Shown here: in pieces, positions 49,868 to 58,111 of the stretch
Numbering within the stretch: the stretch's first letter is position 1
Layout of the letters: each line of letters starts with the position of its first letter
Source of the DNA: Kocuria coralli
Lineage (GTDB): Bacteria > Actinomycetota > Actinomycetes > Actinomycetales > Micrococcaceae
Direction of reading: 5' to 3'
Length of the DNA stretch: 64,000 nt
Assembly: GCF_008831305.1 (NCBI RefSeq)
Contig: NZ_ML708611.1
Span: 62,001-126,000 of the forward strand
Notes under the pieces: model-generated
Told to the model about the DNA's origin: nothing
Seen by the model: the letters and a program-made list of their open reading frames with translations, nothing else
Database searches by the model: none
Made by a program: the position numbers and the translations under genes

Positions 49868-50359
49868 GTGGCCAGCGACTCGACGTTCGATGTTGTGAGC
49901 AAAGTGGACAAGCAGGAGGTCTCGAACGCCCTGAACCAGGCGCAGAAGGAAGTGTCGCAACGTTACGACTTCCGGGGCGTGGGAGCCGAGATCGACTTCT
50001 CCGGCGAGAAGATCCTGATCAAGGCCAACTCGGAGGAACGCGCCGTCGCCGTCCTGGACGTCTTCCAGTCGAAGCTGGTCAAGCGCGGAATCTCCCTGAA
50101 GTCCCTGGAGGCCGGCGAGCCCTATGCCTCCGGCAAGGAGTTCCGCATCGAGGCCTCGATCAAGGAGGGCATCGCCCAGGATCAGGCGAAGAGGATCAGC
50201 AAGCTCGTCCGTGACGAGGCTCCCAAGTCCGTCAAGGCCACGATCCAGGGCGACGAACTGCGGGTCTCCTCGAAGTCCCGGGACGACCTGCAGGAGACCA
50301 TCACCCTGCTCAAGTCGGCCGACGTCGACGTCGATCTCCAGTTCGTCAACTTCCGCTGA
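49868..50359 (+). CDS. yajQ: YajQ-family nucleotide-binding protein
   Basis: 163 residues, the full family length. Starts SDSTFDVVSKVDKQEVSNAL, then YDFRGVGAEIDFSGEKI and KEFRIEASIKEGIAQDQAK, ending QFVNFR as in all family members. YajQ-type proteins bind nucleotides; some bind cyclic di-GMP and act on transcription. GTG start at 49868 with AAGGAG upstream. Converges on htpX with 42 bases between stops. Confidence 0.95.
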   Translation: MASDSTFDVVSKVDKQEVSNALNQAQKEVSQRYDFRGVGAEIDFSGEKILIKANSEERAVAVLDVFQSKLVKRGISLKSLEAGEPYASGKEFRIEASIKEGIAQDQAKRISKLVRDEAPKSVKATIQGDELRVSSKSRDDLQETITLLKSADVDVDLQFVNFR

Positions 50360-50401
50360 ACCGGCCGACCGGGACCGGTTGATCGGGGCGGCGCCCCGTG
50401 C

Positions 50402-51292
50402 TCAGCGTTCGGTGTAACCGTTGCGGGCCATGTTCTGCAGGCGGGCGATCCGGTCGGCCGTCGGCGGGTGGGTCCGGAAGAGGTTGGCCATCCCCCGCCC
50501 CGCGAAGGGGTTGGCGATCATCATGGACGAGGTGTTGACCACCCTCTGATCGTTGGCGCTGAGGGGCCGGGCGTGCACCCCGTTCTCGATCTTGTTCAGG
50601 GCATTGGCCAAGGCCATGGGGTCACCGGTGAGCTTGGCGCCGTCCTCGTCGGCGTCGTACTCGCGGGTCCGTGAGATCGCCAATTGGATGACCGTGGCGG
50701 CGATGGGCGCCAGGAAGGCGATGGCCAGTCCGGCAAGGGGGTTGCCTCGGTTGTCGTCGCTGCGACCCCCGAAGATCGCGGCGAACTGCAGCATCTGCGC
50801 CACGGAGGTGATCACGCCCGCGATAGCCGCGGCCACCGATGAGGTCAGGATGTCGCGGTTGTAGACGTGCATGAGCTCGTGTCCCAGCACACCGCGCAGT
50901 TCGCGCTCGTCGAGCAGCTGCAGGATGCCTTCGGTGCAGCACACGGCCGCGTTCTGAGGGTTGCGGCCGGTGGCGAAGGCGTTGGGGCTCATGGTGGGCG
51001 AGACGTAGAGCCTTGGCATGGGCTGCCCTGCCTGATGCGAGAGCTCACGCACCACGCGGTAGAGATCCGGGGCCTGCTGCTCCGTCACGGGGACGGCGCG
51101 CATGGAGCGCAGCGCGATCTTGTCGCTGTTCCAGTAGCTGTAGGCCGTGGTCGCCAGGCCGATCAGCGCGAACAGCAGGATGAAGACCGAACTGTTGGCG
51201 GCCGTGGCCACGCCCCAGCCGATGGCCAGCAACAGGAACCACATGCCGCCCAGTAGGGCCACGGTCTTCAAACCGTTGAAATGACGGTGCAT
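50402..51292 (-). CDS. htpX: HtpX-type membrane zinc protease
   Basis: M48 metallopeptidase of 296 residues for membrane-protein quality control. Two N-terminal helices (near 10-30 and 33-52), then [19 protein letters not shown], the zinc site [12 protein letters not shown] with two His, two further hydrophobic segments and the third ligand Glu in [15 protein letters not shown] at 51292 with GGTGAG eight bases upstream. Often stress-controlled in other bacteria. Confidence 0.94.
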   Translation of the reverse strand: MHRHFNGLKTVALLGGMWFLLLAIGWGVATAANSSVFILLFALIGLATTAYSYWNSDKIALRSMRAVPVTEQQAPDLYRVVRELSHQAGQPMPRLYVSPTMSPNAFATGRNPQNAAVCCTEGILQLLDERELRGVLGHELMHVYNRDILTSSVAAAIAGVITSVAQMLQFAAIFGGRSDDNRGNPLAGLAIAFLAPIAATVIQLAISRTREYDADEDGAKLTGDPMALANALNKIENGVHARPLSANDQRVVNTSSMMIANPFAGRGMANLFRTHPPTADRIARLQNMARNGYTER

Positions 51293-51468
51293 TCTGAATG
51301 CTCACCCTTACCTCTGTGAAACGTGGCGTACCGGATCGCGGCCGCCTCATCGGAATCAACGGCCGCCGCCACCACGGTGTTCCGTCAGATGGGGCGATTC
51401 GGCGAATACCGATGAAACAGTCAGTCACTCACGAGGATACGGGCATTCGCTCCACCCGGGCGTCACGA

Positions 51469-54219
51469 TCAGGGGTGCCAGGCCCATCCCTTGATCGTCC
51501 AGATCCACCAGCCTCCCGACCACGTCGGCTGTCCCGCGCGCTCCCAGGACCCTGGTTCCTCGCTGGAACCAGCACTGTCGGTGGTCTCTTCCGCTGGCTG
51601 CGGCTGGATCAGGGGCGGGGACGTCGGCTCGGGCTGTACCGAGGGCTCGGGCGCCAGCTCGGGGACGGCCGTCGCCTCCGGCTCAGGCGCCGGTTCGAGC
51701 ACCGCCTCGGGCTCGGTCGTCGCTTCCGACTCGGGCTCGGGCGCCGGTTCGGGCTGGGGGGCGACGGTCGGCGCCGGCTGCGGTTCGGGGTCGACGGGTG
51801 CCGCTTCGGGGTCGGCCGTCGGCGCGGACTCCGCCGTCGGTTCGGGGGCCGGCTCCGCCTGGGTCGCGGATTCGTTCACGGATTCGCCGGCGGGCTCTTC
51901 CGCAGGCGGGTCCTCAGCAGGCGGGTCCTCAGCAGCGGGTTCGCTGGATTCCGATTCAGCGGCGGATCCGCTCTCCGAGCCGGTCACGGGATCCGACGCG
52001 GGTTGCTGGATCCGGAAGAAGGCCTGGGGCGTACCGGTATCGGAGTCCTCGGCCGAGGGGCTCTCGGGCTCAGCCGCCGGGGCGTCATCACCCGGTGAGG
52101 TCACGGGGTCGCCCCCTGCGCCGGTGTCCTCGCCCGGAGCGGGCGTGCTGGGAGCGCCGCCTCCGTCGGGAGTGGTCCCGCCCGTGCCCGCACCGGTGCC
52201 GGGTACGCTCGGCGGAGTGGTCGGGGCCGGTTCGGCGGGCGCGACCGGTCCGGTCGTGGGGTTTCCCGGTGCGTTCGGGTCCGTGGAGGGGATCACCGGG
52301 GCGGGATCTCCGACGCCGGAGTTCCACGACGGGCCCGAGGTCCCGGGCATGGAGTACTCCGCGCCGCCCTGACCGGATCCCCCCTGCTGAGCGGGACCGG
52401 CCCGGAAGTACTCCGCTGCATCCTGTGCGGTCGAGCCCGCCGGATTCTCCTGGCCGAAGGGACGGTCGCTTCGATCGAAGGTCGTCATTCCGGTACCGAA
52501 GGATTCGTCCGCGGCGATGGAGCGCATGGCCTCGGCGATCGAGCCGGAATCACCCCTCGACGTCTCTCCACCGGGCTGGGGCGCCTGCACCTGGTTCCCG
52601 CCGGTCTGTTCGCTCGTCTGCTCACCGGCGCCGTCGTCCGCCGGCTCCGCCTCGACGGTGACGTCCCCGCTGGCGGGGAAGGGGAGCCCGCCGAGGGTGG
52701 TCGCGTTGTTGGCGCCGTCCTCCTGCACCAGGGTGTTCACGCCGACCCCCACCAGGGCGACCGCGGCGGACGCAGCCACCGCTCCGACGGCGATTTTCAG
52801 GCCCAGGCCGGCGCCGCCGGCGGCCACGCCGACGGGCGCACTCGCCCCGGCTGCACCGACTGCTCCCGAACCGGCTGCAGTGGAACCCGCTGCCCCCGAG
52901 CCCGCTGTCTGGGCACCCGGCACGACGACGGCCTCGGCCTGCGGTCCAGCGGATCCAGCGCCCTCGGCGACAGCCTCGGCCCCCTCGGGTGCCGCGCCTT
53001 CGCCTCCTGCTGGGGCGTCGGGGGCCGGCAGCCTGGTGGTCCCCGCGACCCCGGCTCCGGTGCCTGAGACCGTGAGCGCCGCCAGGACCTTGGACTCCGT
53101 GCCCCACAGCGACAGGGCCGCCAGAGCGGGCAGGATCCAGGTGCGCATACCGACGCCCAAGTCCAGCAGCTGCAGATATTCCGCCGTGCACCGCGGGCAG
53201 GTGTCCAGATGCTGTTGCACCTGACGACGGGCACGCGACCCGAGACTTCCCTTGACGAAGGCGCCCAGCTGATGGGCGACTTCTGGGCAGTGCTCCGTGG
53301 CCGCGCTCGAGACCTGGGCCTGCAGATAGGCGGCCTGCAGCCCTTCGCGTGCGCGCTTGGTCAGGGCCGAGACGGCGTTGGGCGTCATCCCGAGCGCCCC
53401 CGCCACGGCACGGGGCTTCATGCCCTCCACTTCGGTGTGCCAGAGCACGGCCTGCCAGCGCTCCGGCAGGGAGGTATAGGCATTGGCGGCGGAAACCGCC
53501 TCGCACTGCTTGACGACGACGTCGTCGAACTCCTCCGGCCTGTCCAGCTGCTCCTCTTCACCGACCGGCTGGACCTTGCCGGAGGCCACCCCCTGGTCCA
53601 CTGCCAGGCGTCCGATGGTGGTGACCAGGTAGCTGCGCAGGAACTTCCGGGGTCCGCCGCCCTTGCGGATGATCTGGAGGACCCGCGCGAAGGCCTCCGA
53701 GATCAGGTCTTCGGCGTCCTGGAAGTTACGGGTATGCATCCGCGCCACGTTCAGGGCGGTCGAACGATGACGCTCGTACAGCACCCCGTATGAGGACTCG
53801 TCCCCGGCTCGCACGGCCTCGAGCAGCTGTTCGTCCCCTACGGCCTGCTCGGCATCAGCGTGGCCGGCCTCGGCTGCGATGCTGCCGCCGTCGGTGGAGC
53901 CGCTGCCGGCATCCCCCTGGCCCGCGCTCCCGGCTCCCGAAGGTCGGATGGACTGATCGCCGCCGTCGTTCACGACTTCGGCGGCATCCGGTTCGCGGTG
54001 GGAAGCTGAGTCTTCAGGGCGCTGCGGGACGATGGTGGGGTCTCCTCGGTTCGATCTCCTCGTAGCCTGCTCGGGCTGTGCTCCGCGCTGTGCGCGGATA
54101 CCCGATGAGGTTTCTTCGGGCACATTTCGAAAGAGTCTACGCCGCGGGCCCTGCGGGACCAAGACTCTCTGACCAGCGTTGATGTCATCTCGGACACTCG
54201 CGACCGGCGCTTCGCCCAT
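51469..54219 (-). CDS. ECF sigma factor fused to zinc-finger anti-sigma domain, membrane helix and extracytoplasmic tail
   Basis: Up to 916 residues. After a polar N-terminus (1-125), sigma region 2 runs about 128-212 (LLEAVRAGDESSYGVLYERH, NFQDAEDLISEAFARVLQI) and sigma region 4 about 248-300 (LPERWQAVLWHTEVEGMKPR, MTPNAVSALTKRAREGLQ). A zf-HC2 anti-sigma zinc site follows: Cys311, His337, Cys341 and Cys344. A hydrophobic patch lies at 358-371 and a clear membrane helix at about 475-497. Residues 500-916 are Pro/Glu/Ala-rich and end in a Trp-rich tail (SGGWWIWTIKGWAWHP). ECF factors with a fused anti-sigma part are known in actinobacteria. A GTG at 54123 after TAGACT is an alternative start (884 residues). 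Confidence 0.85.
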   Translation of the reverse strand: MGEAPVASVRDDINAGQRVLVPQGPRRRLFRNVPEETSSGIRAQRGAQPEQATRRSNRGDPTIVPQRPEDSASHREPDAAEVVNDGGDQSIRPSGAGSAGQGDAGSGSTDGGSIAAEAGHADAEQAVGDEQLLEAVRAGDESSYGVLYERHRSTALNVARMHTRNFQDAEDLISEAFARVLQIIRKGGGPRKFLRSYLVTTIGRLAVDQGVASGKVQPVGEEEQLDRPEEFDDVVVKQCEAVSAANAYTSLPERWQAVLWHTEVEGMKPRAVAGALGMTPNAVSALTKRAREGLQAAYLQAQVSSAATEHCPEVAHQLGAFVKGSLGSRARRQVQQHLDTCPRCTAEYLQLLDLGVGMRTWILPALAALSLWGTESKVLAALTVSGTGAGVAGTTRLPAPDAPAGGEGAAPEGAEAVAEGAGSAGPQAEAVVVPGAQTAGSGAAGSTAAGSGAVGAAGASAPVGVAAGGAGLGLKIAVGAVAASAAVALVGVGVNTLVQEDGANNATTLGGLPFPASGDVTVEAEPADDGAGEQTSEQTGGNQVQAPQPGGETSRGDSGSIAEAMRSIAADESFGTGMTTFDRSDRPFGQENPAGSTAQDAAEYFRAGPAQQGGSGQGGAEYSMPGTSGPSWNSGVGDPAPVIPSTDPNAPGNPTTGPVAPAEPAPTTPPSVPGTGAGTGGTTPDGGGAPSTPAPGEDTGAGGDPVTSPGDDAPAAEPESPSAEDSDTGTPQAFFRIQQPASDPVTGSESGSAAESESSEPAAEDPPAEDPPAEEPAGESVNESATQAEPAPEPTAESAPTADPEAAPVDPEPQPAPTVAPQPEPAPEPESEATTEPEAVLEPAPEPEATAVPELAPEPSVQPEPTSPPLIQPQPAEETTDSAGSSEEPGSWERAGQPTWSGGWWIWTIKGWAWHP

Positions 54220-54223
54220 CCTT

Positions 54224-54242
54224 ATTGTGAGAAATTCAGAAT
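54224..54242. promoter_or_regulatory. Palindrome between the sigma-factor gene and the Fur-family gene
   Basis: ATTGTGA-N5-TCAGAAT, arms matching at 6 of 7 positions, in AT-rich DNA unlike the surroundings. Likely operator of the adjacent Fur-family regulator; it lies within 42 bases separating two divergent genes. Confidence 0.55.
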
Positions 54243-54261
54243 ATTGAGTAGGGTGGTTTGC

Positions 54262-54741
54262 ATGCAGCGATCAGTCACGACGACACCGAGCCACGAACTC
54301 GTGGCCTCCGAGGAGTGGGGCGCCAGGCTCCGTTCCCTCGGCCGTCGTGTGACGAAACAGCGACTGGCAGTGCTGCAGGCCACCGACCGGCGCCCGCACT
54401 CCTCGGCAGACGAGATCGCGGCGCAGGTGCGCGAGCAGCTTCCCTCGATCTCCACGCAGTCCGTGTACGTCGTCCTGGCGGACCTGACGAACCTGGACCT
54501 GGTGCGGAAGTTCGAGCCACCGGCCTCTCCGGCGCTGTACGAGACCCGCACCGGCGACAACCACCACCACGCGTACTGCGTACGTTGCGGCCGGGTGGAC
54601 GACGTCGACTGCGCGGTCGGCCATGCCCCCTGCCTGACGCCGTCCCACGACCACGGTATGCAGCTGCTGTCCGCCGAGGTCGTGTACCGGGGTCTGTGCA
54701 GTGCCTGCCAGTCGCGGGCCGATCCTGAATCACGCCTGTAG
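54262..54741 (+). CDS. Fur-family peroxide regulator (FurA/CatR-like)
   Basis: 159 residues. The winged helix (GRRVTKQRLAVLQATDRRPH, STQSVYVVLADLTNLDLV) is followed by the metal site HHHAYCVRCG with Cys106 and Cys109, and the second pair Cys146 and Cys149 in LCSACQ. Position directly before a catalase gene, 33 bases apart, matches actinobacterial FurA/CatR, which repress catalase until peroxide oxidises them. ATG at 54262 with AGGGTGG upstream; a TTG at 54244 is less likely. Probably autoregulated through the palindrome at 54224. Confidence 0.88.
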   Translation: MQRSVTTTPSHELVASEEWGARLRSLGRRVTKQRLAVLQATDRRPHSSADEIAAQVREQLPSISTQSVYVVLADLTNLDLVRKFEPPASPALYETRTGDNHHHAYCVRCGRVDDVDCAVGHAPCLTPSHDHGMQLLSAEVVYRGLCSACQSRADPESRL

Positions 54742-54774
54742 TTCCTACTTCGATTCCTGACCAGGAGGATCATC

Positions 54775-56295
54775 ATGTCGGACAAGAACGTTCACGATGT
54801 CGGGTTGCGTCCCACCGGCGATTTCACCACCGACCAGCTGGGCAAGCCGGTCCAGTCGGACGCCCATTCGCTGACCAGCGGCGGCCCGGACGGGGTCATC
54901 GCCCTGCACGATTCCTACGTCGTCGAGAAGCTTGCCGCCTTCGACCGTGAGCGCGTCCCCGAGCGCGTCGTCCACGCCAAGGGCGGCGGCGCTTTCGGCG
55001 AGTTCGAGGTCACCGAGGACGTCTCGCAGTACACCCGGGCGGCCGCGTTCCAGCCGGGTACCAAGACCCCGATGCTGCTGCGGTTCTCCACCGTCGCCGG
55101 CGAGCAGGGCTCTCCCGACACCTGGCGCGATCCGCGTGGTTTCGCCATGAAGCTGTACACGACCGAGGGCAACCTGGACATCGTGGGCAACAACACCCCG
55201 GTGTTCTTCATCCGCGACGGCATCAAGTTCCCGGACTTCATCCACTCCCAGAAGCGCCTGCCCGGCTCCGGGCTCCGTGACAACACCATGCAGTGGGACT
55301 TCTGGACCCAGTCCCCGGAGTCCGCTCACCAGGTGACCTACCTGATGGGCGAGCGCGGCATCCCGAAGACCTGGCGTCACATGAACGGCTACGGTTCGCA
55401 CACGTTCCAGTGGGTCAACGCCGACGGCGAGCGGTTCTGGGTGAAGTACCACTTCATCTCCGAGCAGGGCGTCGAGGGGCTCACGGGCGAGGAGGCCGCC
55501 GAGATCGCCGGCCAGGACGCCGATGCCCACCGCCGCGACCTGTACGACGCCATCGAGCGCGGCGAGTACCCGTCGTGGTCCGTCGAGGTCCAGGTGATCC
55601 CCTACGAGGACGCCAAGACCTACAAGTACAACATCTTCGACGTGACCAAGACCGTGCCGAAGAGCGACTACCCGCGCATCAAGGTCGGCCGGTTCACCCT
55701 GAACCAGAACCCGCTGAACTACTTCGCGCAGATCGAGCAGGCCGCCTTCTCGCCGGGCAACACCGTTCCGGGCCACGAGATCTCCCCGGACAAGATGCTG
55801 ATGACCCGGGTGTTCTCCTACCCGGACACGCACCGTCACCGCATCGGCGCGAACTTCGCCGACCTGCCCGTGAACTACCCGCACTACGCGGAGCAGAACA
55901 GCTACGCGCAGGACGGCCCCATGCGCTACACCTTCAAGGCCCCGAACCAGCCGGTGTACGCACCGAACACCGCCGGCGGTCCGGTGGCGGGTCAGGGCGT
56001 CAAGCCCGCCGACGAGATGCGCTGGGAGACCGACGGCGAGATGGTGCGCGCCGCCGCGACCCTGCACTCGGCCGACGACGACTTCGGTCAGCCGGGCATC
56101 CTCTACTCCGAGGTGATGAACGCCGAGCAGCAGCAGGTGCTGGTCGAGAACATCGCGGGCCACCTGGGCGACGTGAACGACGACGTCATCCTGGAGCGCG
56201 CCTTCCAGTACTGGGAGAACGTGCACAGCGAGCTGGGCCAGCGCGTCCGCGACGCCTACGCCGCGAACGCCGGCGCGGACGCCAAGTACGTCTGA
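54775..56295 (+). CDS. katA: Catalase, monofunctional heme type
   Basis: 506 residues, small-subunit (clade 3-type) heme catalase. The distal His is in [16 protein letters not shown], the Asn in [19 protein letters not shown], and the heme-ligand Tyr in [23 protein letters not shown] stands six bases before the ATG. It decomposes hydrogen peroxide. Codon use looks highly biased, typical of strong expression. Follows the Fur-family regulator in one unit and ends at a very strong terminator. Confidence 0.97.
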   Translation: MSDKNVHDVGLRPTGDFTTDQLGKPVQSDAHSLTSGGPDGVIALHDSYVVEKLAAFDRERVPERVVHAKGGGAFGEFEVTEDVSQYTRAAAFQPGTKTPMLLRFSTVAGEQGSPDTWRDPRGFAMKLYTTEGNLDIVGNNTPVFFIRDGIKFPDFIHSQKRLPGSGLRDNTMQWDFWTQSPESAHQVTYLMGERGIPKTWRHMNGYGSHTFQWVNADGERFWVKYHFISEQGVEGLTGEEAAEIAGQDADAHRRDLYDAIERGEYPSWSVEVQVIPYEDAKTYKYNIFDVTKTVPKSDYPRIKVGRFTLNQNPLNYFAQIEQAAFSPGNTVPGHEISPDKMLMTRVFSYPDTHRHRIGANFADLPVNYPHYAEQNSYAQDGPMRYTFKAPNQPVYAPNTAGGPVAGQGVKPADEMRWETDGEMVRAAATLHSADDDFGQPGILYSEVMNAEQQQVLVENIAGHLGDVNDDVILERAFQYWENVHSELGQRVRDAYAANAGADAKYV

Positions 56296-56348
56296 GCCGG
56301 GCTCCCTCAGGGGGTCGGCCTACGGGCTGATCGCGGAGGACCGTCCTG

Positions 56349-56395
56349 AAGACCGGCGCCCGGTCACGACAGTGTCGTGACCGGGCGCCGGTCTT
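56349..56395 (+). terminator. Terminator of the catalase unit
   Basis: Perfect 22-bp stem (56349-56370 with 56374-56395) and 3-base loop, followed by TCGGTCTT. One of the two longest hairpins in the window. Confidence 0.8.
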
Positions 56396-56444
56396 TCGGT
56401 CTTCGAGCCTGACTGGGTCCGGGTCCGGGTCCGGGAGCCCGGAT

Positions 56445-57983
56445 CTAGCGGGAGAAATCCCCGGGGTCGATCGTCGCGGGGTCGGCGGCCCCCGGGGAGC
56501 CATCGCTCAGGTTCAGCGGATCGTTCAGCGGATCGGAGGGGTCCCCGAGGCCCTGCCCCTGGCCGCCGCTGCCCGCCGGTCCTTCGTCCGCGCCGTCCTC
56601 CACGGACAGCAGCACCTCACGGATGTCCTCCATGCTGAACGAGGCCACGGGCGGGCGGGCATTCAGGCAGACGTGAGCGGCGCCCGTTCCGAGCGCGTAG
56701 CGCAGGACGTCCCTGGCCGCGGCGGCGCGGATCTCCAGCGTGGGATCCAGGGCGGCGACCTCGGCTGCGGAGGTGAACAGCAGCAGCGTGTCCGCCTCCT
56801 GCCCTTCCTCTGGCCTGGCCCAGACCGGCTCGACGTCCTGCGGCCCGGAGGCCTCCGGCAGGGCGCGGACCCCCAGGAGCAGGGAGCTGTCGGCCCCGAC
56901 CATGCCGGAGAGCACCTGGGGGACGCTGCCCAGCACCAGCCCGTTCTTGGCGACGTCGTTGCGCGGCGAGGACAGCAGCCACTCGATCTGGCGCCGCGGT
57001 ATCCGGCATGAGGCGCCGCCGGCGTCCAGCACGAGATGGTCGTACTGCTCGTCGGCCGCCACGAGCTCGAGGACGGCGACGGCGGGTCGGCGCAGCAGCA
57101 CCGCCTCGCCCTCCTGACCGGAACGCTCGAACATCGCCCTCGCCTCCGTCTCGGCCGTGTAGGCGGCGAGGGACCGGGTGCCGTCGGATTCGGCGAAGCT
57201 CTGCAGCCGTATCGTCGAGTCGGGAGTGATCTGGCCGTCGGTGCCGCGGACCAGGTCGGAACCGCTGGCGTCCACGATCAGGTTGCCCGCGGTGCATTGG
57301 CGCAGGACCTCGATCATGGCTTCCTCCGAGGGGGAGGCCGAGAACCCCGCGACGGCTTCGCGCAACCGGGGGTTGACCGTGCCCGCCGGGGCCGCCTCGT
57401 CCTCCGCGTCGGGGGGCAGGACGTGAACGGGCAGATCCGCCTCGCCGGCCATCTCCGCCAGCCATTCGGGCACGCGGGCCTCCGTACGGGGGAAGACCTC
57501 CAAATGCTCGAGGGCATCCCCCACCTGGTACGGGCCCTCCTCCCCCAGCACGGGCGGGCGATCGTCGAAATTATGCGAGGCCGTGAACGAGTAGGAGGGC
57601 TCGGGCCAGCCCTCGGCGCTGACCGTGATCGTGGTGGACAGCCAGGTGCCGCGGCCGGGACGGTAGGACAGGGACTGCAGCCGGTTGATCCGGCGCAGGA
57701 TCGGGCTGCCGGGCTTGATCGGGCCCACGGTGCCGGGCACGGCGCGGTCCGCGCGGTGCTCCGTGATGCGCAGCCACGTGCGCCCTCCCTGGGGTTTGAG
57801 GTCCACCTTCATGAGGTCCCAGCCGGGTTGCGCGTTGAGCACCCCCAGGATCCAGTTGCCGACGGAGCGGAGCTCGTCCCGCAGCGCCTCGGCGAGGTGC
57901 TCGTCGCTGAGCCTGGCCGCGACGTGCGTTCCCGCCCGCTCCAGGGGGCTCAGCCCGGGTTCCCGTTCCTCCTGCGTCGTCAT
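56445..57983 (-). CDS. SseB-domain protein
   Basis: 512 residues. The N-terminal 170 residues (WILGVLNAQPGWDLMKVDLK, SYSFTASHNFDDRPP) resemble YezG-like immunity/antitoxin folds, a weak impression. The middle (about 215-355) is an SseB N-terminal-type domain: EEAMIEVLRQCTAGNLIVDA, AYTAETEARAMFERS, YDHLVLDAGGASCRIPRRQI. A C-terminal part follows, then an acidic Gly/Asp tail. The ATG at 57983 stands six bases after TATGGT, so the transcript may be leaderless. No function is known; divergent partner at 58112. Confidence 0.65.
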   Translation of the reverse strand: MTTQEEREPGLSPLERAGTHVAARLSDEHLAEALRDELRSVGNWILGVLNAQPGWDLMKVDLKPQGGRTWLRITEHRADRAVPGTVGPIKPGSPILRRINRLQSLSYRPGRGTWLSTTITVSAEGWPEPSYSFTASHNFDDRPPVLGEEGPYQVGDALEHLEVFPRTEARVPEWLAEMAGEADLPVHVLPPDAEDEAAPAGTVNPRLREAVAGFSASPSEEAMIEVLRQCTAGNLIVDASGSDLVRGTDGQITPDSTIRLQSFAESDGTRSLAAYTAETEARAMFERSGQEGEAVLLRRPAVAVLELVAADEQYDHLVLDAGGASCRIPRRQIEWLLSSPRNDVAKNGLVLGSVPQVLSGMVGADSSLLLGVRALPEASGPQDVEPVWARPEEGQEADTLLLFTSAAEVAALDPTLEIRAAAARDVLRYALGTGAAHVCLNARPPVASFSMEDIREVLLSVEDGADEGPAGSGGQGQGLGDPSDPLNDPLNLSDGSPGAADPATIDPGDFSR

Positions 57984-57989
57984 GTCCCC

Positions 57990-57995
57990 ACCATA
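57990..57995 (-). promoter_or_regulatory. -10 element of a probable leaderless SseB-gene promoter
   Basis: Minus-strand TATGGT, 6 bases before the ATG; no ribosome-binding site, no clear -35. Confidence 0.4.
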
Positions 57996-58099
57996 TCGGC
58001 AGAGCCCGCGGCCCACACTCGGGCACGGATCCGGATGATGTTCCGCTCACAATCTCCTTCAGGCTTGCGGCGTCGAATGCTCCCGGCCCCGCCCGTTGC

Positions 58100-58105
58100 T
58101 AGCCT
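58100..58105 (+). promoter_or_regulatory. -10 element of a probable leaderless promoter
   Basis: TAGCCT, 6 bases before the ATG at 58112 without a ribosome-binding site. Confidence 0.45.
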
Positions 58106-58111
58106 GTGGTC

